Positions 1-5,187 of a stretch of 5,187 nt of DNA are shown here, piece by piece. The stretch lies in contig QHXH01000175.1 of NCBI GenBank assembly GCA_003222855.1, positions 1 to 5,187 on the forward strand, read 5' to 3'. The position numbers and the translations under genes are program-made. The DNA comes from Acidobacteriota bacterium. Its GTDB lineage: Bacteria > Acidobacteriota > Blastocatellia > Pyrinomonadales > Pyrinomonadaceae. Under the pieces are notes generated by a model. The model worked only from the letters and a program-made list of their open reading frames with translations, was not told the origin of the DNA and did not search any database. The first letter of the stretch is position 1; each line of letters starts with the position of its first letter.

Positions 1-2892
1 TGCTTGAATCAACGCGGCCACTTCGACGGGCTTGGCCAGATGCATCTGGAACCCAAACGCCAAGGCTCGCTGCCGATCTTTTTCGGAGGCGAACGCAGTC
101 AGGGCCACCGCCGGAATTTTGCTGAAGTCGGAAGGCAGCGCGCGGATCTTCTGAATCAGATCGTAACCACTCTCGATAGGCAGGCCAATGTCGCTCAGCA
201 GCACGTCCGGTCGGAACGATTGCAAATCGAGCAGCGCCTGGTGCGCGGAATCGACAGCATGAACTTCGGCGCCTGAGACGCGAAGGGTGAGCGTCAACAA
301 CTCGCGAGCATCGGGCTCATCTTCGACCACTAGTATGCGCAGTCCCTTTAGCGCATCGAAGCCGGCGGTTGTATCTAAACTCGCAAGGTCGTGCGCCGCG
401 AGCAAAGACCCGTTCGCTTTTGTCGTTTGAGTCGCTGTCAGCGGCAGGCTAATTATAAAAGTTGAGCCTTTGCCTGCTCCCGCGCTATCGGCGCTAACGG
501 TACCGCCGTGTAACTCGACGAGATGTCGAACGATCGCCAACCCGAGACCGAGCCCACGCTGCGATCGCGTCAAAGTTGATTCTGCCTGGCGAAATCTTTC
601 AAATACGTACGGCAAAAAATCTTCCGAGATTCCGATGCCAGTGTCTCGAACAACAATCTCGGCGGACGATTCCGACCGCTGCAAAATCACCTCGATGGTT
701 CCTCCGCGTGAAGTGAACTTGACCGCGTTCGAAAGCAGATTCCAGATGATTTGTTGCAAGCGCGCAGGATCGCCGGTAACCGAGCTGGCGAACGAATCCG
801 GTGTAATTTGGATCTGAATTCCTTTTGCGTCAGCGGCAGGGCGTATAACCTCAACGGCAGCTTCGATCAGGGGCAACAAATCAACCGGACGCACTTCAAG
901 GTTGAGCTTGCCGCCGACAATCCGCGATACATCCATCAAGTCTTCGATCAATTGGGCCTGAATCTTTGTGTTGCGTTCGATGGTCTCGATCGCGTGCTCC
1001 GTCGTTTTCTTGTCCAGCCGGTGACCGCGCAGTATCGCCAGCCAACCCGACATCGCCGTGAGCGGCGTCCGCAGTTCATGCGAGAGCGTAGCCAGAAACT
1101 CATCCTTAAGCCGGTTGGCTCTCTCGGCCTCGGTGCGGGCCGCCAGTTCGCGCGCCAGCAGCCGCCCGCGTTCTTCCTCAGCTCGCTTTCGCCCGGTGAT
1201 GTTGTTGAAGTAAAGATTCACATAATTCGCGTGAGACACCGGCACGAAATTGATCAGGTAGGTTTGTTCGCCGATGGATATTTCAAGATCGCGGCTGCTG
1301 CCGCGCGACAGGGCGACGCGCGCTATCTGTGAAATCTCGGCCGGCGCCTCGTCACCCAAACGCAAATCCCAATCTGTCAGTGCTCGCTCCGCCGCCGCAT
1401 TCGCATAACTCAAAATCCTTCCTTCAAGCAAACGGATTACCGGCGAAGGATTTTCTTCGGGCAAGAGACTGGCGAACTCGATCGCTTCTTCCGCTTGTTT
1501 CCTTTCGATGAACTGTCCAATCTGACTGCCGATGCCCCTAAAGGTCGCGAACAAAGCGCCGTCAGGTTCGCGAATCTCATGACTGAAAAACTCCATCACA
1601 CCCAGGAATTTTTCGCCGGACATGATCGGAAATGCGAACGCCGCGTGCAGGTTTTCGGCTGACGCCACTTGCGCGCGGGGAAAGTTGGAATCAGCCGTCA
1701 CATCCGGAATCCAAAACGGACGGAGGTTGGCCCATACGCGGCCAGGCAAACCAGCGCCGCGCGCAAACGTGATCTCCTCAGTCGTTCTCTGGAAACTTCC
1801 CTGCCCTCCGCTGTGCGGCGGCCAGACTTTGAAGCACGTCAAAACGTTCGACTCATCATCGAGTCTCCACATTGCGCCCACTTCCCATTCAAAAGTGTTG
1901 CAGATTCGCTGAATGATGCGCGGCACGGCATCATCGAGCGCCGGCGCTTCAGCCAGGATGCGCGTGACTGAAAGCGAACCAACGAGATGACGGCCGGCAT
2001 GTTTTCGTTCAGTCACGATCGCCGCGAGAAACAGCGCCGTGATCGCCAGGTCGGCGATATAAGCTTGCAGGAAAAGAAGCGATTCATTCGGACCATAGTT
2101 AACGAATCCGCCATAACCGTGAGTTGTTCCCCAAATCGCGATCGCAGACAGCAGCAACATCGCCGCTGATACGCCGCGCGGACCAAATCGAAATGCGGCC
2201 CACACCAGGAGTGGAATTGTGACGTGACCCCACGGCCTGGCCCCGCCTAATTGGAGCAGCAGGTTTGTATAAATCGTGACCGAGAACAGCTCCAGCAAGA
2301 CCAACACCATCCCGAATTCAATCCAGCGGACGGCGCTCCATTTTTCAACTGGCTTCTCAAGCCAGCTAAGTATTAGCGGCGTCACGATCAGCGCGCCCAC
2401 TCCGTCGCCGGACCACCATGTCAACCAAAGCCGGCCAAAGTCTCCCCAGTGCTCATGACCAGAGATGCACAAAGACAGATTGCCGATTGTCGCCGCCACC
2501 CCCGTGCTAATGACCGCAGCGAACACTACGAATTTCAAAACATCAAATGCGCGATTGAATGGGTTTCTGGACTCAACAAAACGGCTCAGCAAATAAACTG
2601 AGGTAATCGCTTCCAGGGTATTGCCGACGGAGATGGCTGACGCAGTAGCCAAAGAAACGTCAGTCAACAAATAGTTCGCCAGCAGGGCGCCGAGAAAAAC
2701 ACCGGGCGTGGAACGATAGCCGAACCATAGCAGGGCTGCGATGGCCACGCCGGTTGGCGGCCACACGGGAGACACACTCACATTTACGAATGCGAGCGAG
2801 AGTCCGAGCTTCGCGCCCAGAAAATAAACGATTGCCACGCCCGCAACGATCGCGACGTCCTTCAGATTGAAAATATTTTCGCGCTTGCTCAA
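1..2892 (-). CDS. MASE1-GAF-PAS hybrid sensor histidine kinase (C-terminus cut by window edge)
   Basis: Inner-membrane hybrid histidine kinase that would autophosphorylate on His and pass the phosphate to its own receiver Asp. The frame is open for 964 codons from a TTG at 2892. Residues 10-295 are a MASE1 sensor with many hydrophobic segments and the family motifs WPPTG (44-48), GNTLEA (89-94), WWSGDG (159-164) and WAAFRFGPRG (231-240). Residues 305-464 are a GAF domain (LPGRVW at 382-387). Residues 480-566 are a PAS domain (YANAAAERA) ending in ITGRKRAEEE. A short charged helix leads to HisKA with the H-box SHELRTPL (phospho-His H605). HATPase_c follows: N-box N722, G1 DTGIG 750-754, F-box ERFRQAE, G2 GLGLGLA 780-786. 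The receiver begins near 851 with E857/D858, phospho-acceptor D901, T932 and K954, so only about its last helix is missing. TTG is chosen because it sits just before the first membrane helix and overlaps the upstream stop as TTGA; no nearby ATG fits. The signal is unknown. The fold assignments are firm, the ligand is not. Confidence 0.95.
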   Translation of the reverse strand, partial: MSKRENIFNLKDVAIVAGVAIVYFLGAKLGLSLAFVNVSVSPVWPPTGVAIAALLWFGYRSTPGVFLGALLANYLLTDVSLATASAISVGNTLEAITSVYLLSRFVESRNPFNRAFDVLKFVVFAAVISTGVAATIGNLSLCISGHEHWGDFGRLWLTWWSGDGVGALIVTPLILSWLEKPVEKWSAVRWIEFGMVLVLLELFSVTIYTNLLLQLGGARPWGHVTIPLLVWAAFRFGPRGVSAAMLLLSAIAIWGTTHGYGGFVNYGPNESLLFLQAYIADLAITALFLAAIVTERKHAGRHLVGSLSVTRILAEAPALDDAVPRIIQRICNTFEWEVGAMWRLDDESNVLTCFKVWPPHSGGQGSFQRTTEEITFARGAGLPGRVWANLRPFWIPDVTADSNFPRAQVASAENLHAAFAFPIMSGEKFLGVMEFFSHEIREPDGALFATFRGIGSQIGQFIERKQAEEAIEFASLLPEENPSPVIRLLEGRILSYANAAAERALTDWDLRLGDEAPAEISQIARVALSRGSSRDLEISIGEQTYLINFVPVSHANYVNLYFNNITGRKRAEEERGRLLARELAARTEAERANRLKDEFLATLSHELRTPLTAMSGWLAILRGHRLDKKTTEHAIETIERNTKIQAQLIEDLMDVSRIVGGKLNLEVRPVDLLPLIEAAVEVIRPAADAKGIQIQITPDSFASSVTGDPARLQQIIWNLLSNAVKFTSRGGTIEVILQRSESSAEIVVRDTGIGISEDFLPYVFERFRQAESTLTRSQRGLGLGLAIVRHLVELHGGTVSADSAGAGKGSTFIISLPLTATQTTKANGSLLAAHDLASLDTTAGFDALKGLRILVVEDEPDARELLTLTLRVSGAEVHAVDSAHQALLDLQSFRPDVLLSDIGLPIESGYDLIQKIRALPSDFSKIPAVALTAFASEKDRQRALAFGFQMHLAKPVEVAALIQA

Positions 2893-3272
2893 TCGATTAA
2901 CTCGCTGAAGACCAGAATGTAGCCGTTTAGATCCTTCACTTCGAATTCCCAGTCGCCGTAAGGCTGCTGTCGCAGCGACATTTTGATCTCAACTTTGTCC
3001 TTGATAGCTTCATAAAACTCTTTCACGCCTTTCATGCGAATGTATGCGTCCCACACGCCGCCATCTCGCAATCGATGAAGGTCGGGCTTTTCATACTCGC
3101 GTAGTAACTGAAACATGATTTCGATTCCATCGCGGCAAACACTGGCAAAAACATAAGGAGGCTTTTTAGGAAAGGGATAGGAGATGAAACCAAGTTCGCC
3201 CTGGTACCAACTTATCGTCGCGCCGACGTCGGCTACGAGAAAAGCCGGCGCCACTCCAGTAAATTTAGACAT
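2889..3272 (-). CDS. VOC family protein (glyoxalase/bleomycin resistance/dioxygenase fold)
   Basis: A complete 127-residue single-domain protein of the vicinal oxygen chelate superfamily. It shows two βαβββ modules. The first has the usual PAFLVADVGATISWYQGELGF pattern in residues 9-29 (W22-Y23 and L27-G28-F29). The second begins near WDAYIRMKGVKEFYEAI and ends in the family signature EFEVKDLNGYILVFSE (109-124), with E124 at the usual C-terminal ligand position. The His often used as the first metal ligand in strand 1 is absent (P9-A10-F11). It may therefore be a binding-type or bleomycin-resistance-like member and not glyoxalase I; no substrate can be named. Start: ATG preceded by a purine-rich GAGAG, 8 nt upstream (3281-3285). 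Its TGA overlaps the TTG of the histidine kinase, so the two form an operon with likely translational coupling. A ligand-binding role tied to the kinase is possible but is inference. Confidence 0.9.
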   Translation of the reverse strand: MSKFTGVAPAFLVADVGATISWYQGELGFISYPFPKKPPYVFASVCRDGIEIMFQLLREYEKPDLHRLRDGGVWDAYIRMKGVKEFYEAIKDKVEIKMSLRQQPYGDWEFEVKDLNGYILVFSELID

Positions 3273-3378
3273 CGGGCAATCTCTCTACTTGTTAGACGAA
3301 AATCAGACTGCGTGGTTACATGCGCGTCTCTCACATCTTAGGCGCTGGTTTTATTTTTTGGATTCCGCGCCTTCATGG

Positions 3379-3390
3379 TTGCCGCGGCAA
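3379..3390. promoter_or_regulatory. Perfect 12-bp palindrome, candidate operator
   Basis: TTGCCGCGGCAA is its own reverse complement and lies about 10 bp before the TACAAT box at 3399-3404, in the divergent intergenic region. A dimeric regulator could bind here and affect either direction. A palindrome of this length is expected about once by chance in a window of this size, so its position is the only support. No regulator gene is in view. Confidence 0.25.
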
Positions 3391-3434
3391 TAATACATTA
3401 CAATGCGACTTCCCGATGACGAATGTACCTGAAG

Positions 3435-3440
3435 TACTAT
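3435..3440 (+). promoter_or_regulatory. Candidate -10 box (TACTAT) for a leaderless or near-leaderless transcript
   Basis: TACTAT matches the TAnnnT form of a -10 element and ends 7 bp before the ATG at 3448. Transcription would then start at or next to the start codon. No Shine-Dalgarno sequence is visible before this ATG, which agrees with leaderless initiation. No good -35 is found at 16-18 bp, and TACAAT at 3399-3404 is an alternative -10, so this is tentative. Confidence 0.25.
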
Positions 3441-3447
3441 AACTCCA

Positions 3448-4282
3448 ATGAAAAAGACCAAGCTGGCTGACGTGACGGAGAATCCAGCTTTTATCTCAGG
3501 CATTTACAATTACTGTGATCGCTGGTGCGAACGTTGCGCATTCACTTCGCGCTGTTTGTTGTATGCAACTGAGCAAGCTGACCCCGACGCCACGGAAATT
3601 GCACGATATCTTCAGCGAAACGGCGACGATGATCTCGGAATGGGCTGCCGAAGCCGGCGTCGATTTGAATTCAGTTGATGTGACCGCGGAAATGGCCGAC
3701 CACGAGCGCGAAATGGAAGCGGCAGAGCAGGACGAACTGTCAGAGCAGGCACGTCATTACGCCAAGACTGTCGAGAACTGGTTTGGCAACGAGTTCGTCA
3801 GTGATGAGGATCTGCATGACGATGTGATGAGCGCTGCGAAGCCGGTCAGCGAGGATCTGACTGTGAGCGATGCGACCGAAATCATTCAATGGTATCAGTT
3901 CTTCATTTCTGTAAAACTCATTAGGGCCCTTCATAATCCCCCCGGAGTCGATGAAGAGTCGGATGACGACGATCTTTTGTCGTTCGACTTTACGGCTACC
4001 GACGAAACGGACGAAGATGAAGACGTCGACTATGATGCTGTTGTCGCTCGGGCCAATCGCATGGACTCGAATGGTTCAGCGAAGGTCGCGCTGGTGGCAA
4101 TCGATCGCTCAATGGCTGGCTGGCGTTCATTACAGCTGGGCCTCCCCGAAAAAGCTCATACGGTTAACCCAATCCTCGTCGAACTCGATCGTCTGCGTCG
4201 CTCAACTGAGAAGCGGTTTCCGCGGGCCCGAGACTTTATCAGGCCGGGACTTGATGAAGTACTTTCAGATTTTGTCAGCTAA
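3448..4282 (+). pseudogene. Frameshifted gene for an uncharacterised four-cysteine protein with an acidic helical C-terminus
   Basis: Two open frames make one protein. The frame from ATG 3448 gives a conserved-looking N-terminus with GIYNYCDRWCERCAFTSRC (residues 18-36); C23, C27, C30 and C36 form CX3CX2CX5C, a likely Zn or Fe-S site. After ADPD (residues 44-47) this frame turns into low-quality Arg-rich sequence and stops at 3678. The frame one base on, from about 3596 (KLHDIFSETATMISEWAAEA) to TAA 4282, is clearly coding. It is helical and charged, with a stretch having 17 Asp/Glu in 29 residues at 168-196 and a final helical part near LVELDRLRRSTEKRFPRARDF (numbers for the restored protein). 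Removing one C from CCCC at 3582-3585 gives a 277-residue product; loss of a short segment (2 modulo 3 bases) is also possible. A GTG at 3515 opens the second frame, but its first residues are only the shadow of the cysteine region. No Shine-Dalgarno is visible. I do not recognise a named family and assign no function. It could be an intact gene with a sequencing error. Confidence 0.7.
3582..3598 (+). other. Frameshift junction in the cysteine-cluster gene
   Basis: Reading switches from the frame of ATG 3448 to the next frame (+1) within this interval. It begins with a CCCC run (3582-3585), where one extra C would be enough, and ends at the AAA codon from which KLHDIFSE is read. The site lacks an obvious slippery heptamer for -1 shifting, and no stop codon lies close by in the first frame as in RF2-type +1 sites (the first stop is at 3676). 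A mutation or sequence error is therefore more likely than programmed recoding. Confidence 0.6.
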
Positions 4283-4292
4283 CGGGTAGATC

Positions 4293-4383
4293 GTGTCAGA
4301 AGCCCGACCGTGAGGGAGGGCAACTTTTTGTGAAGCAGCCATCTATTCAAACGGGCCCTCTCTTGCGGTCGGGCTTCTGATAC
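4293..4383. repeat. Large imperfect inverted repeat (REP/BIME-like extragenic palindrome)
   Basis: The left arm 4293-4321 pairs with the right arm 4355-4383 around a 33-nt loop. The outer TCAGAAGCCCGACCG / CGGTCGGGCTTCTGA is a perfect 15-bp match. The inner GAGGGAGGGC side continues against GCCCTCTCTTG with only G-U type mismatches, and three more pairs close the base, giving a 29-bp stem with four wobble pairs. It fills nearly all of the 108-nt gap between the cysteine-cluster gene and the exonuclease gene. There is no T-tract after the stem on either strand; the only TTTTT (4325-4329) is in the loop. It is therefore not a standard intrinsic terminator, although so stable a hairpin could attenuate transcription or protect mRNA ends. 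Its length and lone intergenic location resemble dispersed extragenic palindromes, but no second copy is in this window. Confidence 0.8.
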
Positions 4384-4390
4384 TTATCTA

Positions 4391-5187
4391 ATGAAAGGCA
4401 ATATCCCCATCGCGGAACTCCCATTTGCCGAAGAGGTGTGGCTGATGGTTGCGGTGACTTCCGTGCGCGAGCGGCGGACGCAACAGGGCAAGCCGTTCCG
4501 CGACGCCAACGCTCGCAACGCAACCGGAAGTCTGCCGCTGAAGATTTGGGCGGAAGTCCTCGAGGGTCGCGAAGATTTGCGGCCCGGCCTCTGGGGCATT
4601 ACCGGCAAGCTCGAATCATTTCAGGATCGCACGCAATTTGTCGTCACGGAATACAAGCCGATAACCATCGAGCAGTATCGCGAATATCTCGGCTGCGATC
4701 CGCTGTTGCCGCGCGCGTTTACACTCGACATTGAGACGCTGGCCTTGCCGGGTTTTCGCGAACGCGTTGGCCCAAAGCTGGAGAAGGAACTGAAACTAGG
4801 TTACATGCGGCTCGAGCAGCAACAACGTTATCTCGAAGACATCGCCGCGGAAGAAGAACGTGTCTATGAACTTGGTTCGCTGAATGCGACGTCGGGAAGA
4901 ATTCTTTCGATCGCCGTGCACGTCGGTTCAGTTCCCGGATTTACCATCGAAGGAATTACGAGCGGTCAAAGCGAGCATGCATTCGGAATTGACGAGCAAG
5001 GAAACGAGCAGGATGAAACGCAAGCGCTGAAAGACTTTCTTGCCTTAATGTCTGATTTCGATCCTGAATGCGATCTGCTGGTCGGGCACAACATAATCAA
5101 CTTCGATCTGCCGTTCATCTTCCAGCGGTGTCTGGTCAACAACATCAGCGTGAAGCCGTTTATCGACCTCAGCGAATTTCATGTCGC
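4391..5187 (+). CDS. OB-fold plus PolB-like DEDD 3'-5' exonuclease (C-terminus cut by window edge)
   Basis: The first 265 codons of a probable cytoplasmic 3'-5' exonuclease. Residues 14-90 look like an OB nucleic-acid-binding domain: VAVTSVRERRTQQGKPFRDA, then NATGSLPLKIWAEV, then LRPGLWGITGKLE, as in the OB domains of YhaM-type nucleases. Residues 108 onward form an RNase H-like exonuclease. Motif I is TLDIET with D113 and E115. Motif II is LVGHNIINFDLPFIFQR with N234 and D239. The third motif, with the last catalytic Asp, would lie beyond the window. Between motif I and the next strand (GRILSIAVHVG, 169-179) is a charged helical insertion at about 121-166. The start ATG is 7 nt after the palindrome and has no Shine-Dalgarno. 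It is preferred because it leaves a short lead before the first OB strand, while M19 would cut into that strand. The OB-exonuclease combination suggests single-stranded DNA or RNA trimming in repair or turnover; the substrate is unknown. Confidence 0.88.
   Translation, partial: MKGNIPIAELPFAEEVWLMVAVTSVRERRTQQGKPFRDANARNATGSLPLKIWAEVLEGREDLRPGLWGITGKLESFQDRTQFVVTEYKPITIEQYREYLGCDPLLPRAFTLDIETLALPGFRERVGPKLEKELKLGYMRLEQQQRYLEDIAAEEERVYELGSLNATSGRILSIAVHVGSVPGFTIEGITSGQSEHAFGIDEQGNEQDETQALKDFLALMSDFDPECDLLVGHNIINFDLPFIFQRCLVNNISVKPFIDLSEFHV

Larger units (their letters stand above)
3273..3447. promoter_or_regulatory. Divergent intergenic region between the VOC-kinase operon and the cysteine-cluster gene
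   Basis: These 175 bp separate two diverging transcription units and so must carry at least one promoter in each direction. On the minus side I see the GAGAG ribosome-binding candidate at 3281-3285 but no convincing -35/-10 pair. On the plus side are a T-rich run at 3349-3359, a 12-bp palindrome at 3379-3390, an AT-rich stretch at 3389-3404 containing TACAAT (3399-3404), and TACTAT at 3435-3440. Short open frames crossing this stretch are remnants of the overlapping VOC gene or chance. No RNA gene is recognisable. Confidence 0.6.

Noticed and set aside
470..1332. Plus-strand open frames opposite the kinase (470-817, 751-1332), and others up to 2458
   Set aside because: They are antisense to a 964-codon kinase frame with every catalytic motif present, and their translations are Arg/Gln-rich and low quality.
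3514..3555. Radical SAM CX3CX2C signature
   Set aside because: The spacing matches the first three cysteines, but the protein has a fourth Cys at X5, lies within 36 residues of the N-terminus and shows no TIM-barrel motifs.
3575..3605. Programmed ribosomal frameshift
   Set aside because: No slippery heptamer, nearby stop codon, stimulatory stem or internal Shine-Dalgarno is evident, so mutation or sequence error is simpler.
3740..3934. Minus-strand 64-codon open frame
   Set aside because: Lies opposite the convincing second frame of the cysteine-cluster gene and has no family features.
3951..4289. Plus-strand 112-codon open frame overlapping the acidic region
   Set aside because: Out-of-frame shadow, rich in Met, Thr, Ser and Arg, while the overlapping frame gives the coherent acidic protein.
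4293..4383. Intrinsic terminator for the cysteine-cluster gene
   Set aside because: Stem is far longer than usual, the loop is 33 nt and no T-run follows the stem on either strand; kept as a repeat.
4384..4734. Open frames on both strands overlapping the exonuclease start (4384-4608 minus, 4438-4734 plus)
   Set aside because: Shadows of the OB-fold coding region; compositions are Arg/Ser-rich without motifs.

Overview
The window holds parts of two transcription units that diverge from an intergenic region of about 175 bp. Base composition looks to be a little over 50% GC. Gene density is ordinary, and a large imperfect palindrome lies between two genes. Nothing looks like phage, plasmid, CRISPR or insertion-sequence DNA. 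A MASE1-type hybrid histidine kinase, a helical four-cysteine protein and REP-like extragenic palindromes would suit a Gram-negative environmental bacterium. Acidobacteriota (Blastocatellia-like) is my best guess, but it rests on general impression, not on a marker gene.

Minus strand, 3272 down to 1: a small VOC (glyoxalase/bleomycin-resistance fold) protein is followed by a very large membrane-bound hybrid sensor kinase. The kinase's TTG start overlaps the VOC stop codon as TTGA, so the two are almost certainly co-transcribed and probably translationally coupled. The kinase reads without interruption for 964 codons to the window edge: MASE1 membrane sensor, GAF, PAS, HisKA, HATPase_c, then a receiver domain that is nearly complete at the edge.

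Plus strand, 3448 to 4282: a gene for an uncharacterised protein with an N-terminal CX3CX2CX5C cysteine cluster and a long, acidic, helical C-terminal part. It is split by an apparent frameshift near 3582-3600. Taking one C out of a CCCC run would restore a 277-residue protein; a short deletion is equally possible.

4293 to 4383: an isolated 29-bp imperfect inverted repeat with a 33-nt loop. It looks like a dispersed extragenic palindrome (REP/BIME-like) or a large transcript hairpin, and it has no T-tract to make it a standard terminator.

Plus strand, 4391 to the edge: the first 265 codons of a nuclease made of an OB-fold and a PolB-like DEDD 3'-5' exonuclease domain. Its start codon lies only 7 nt beyond the palindrome.

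The VOC-kinase pair is the only set with visible functional coupling. I do not see a clearly new defence or mobile system. The best leads are the broken cysteine-cluster gene, the palindrome, and the VOC-kinase coupling.
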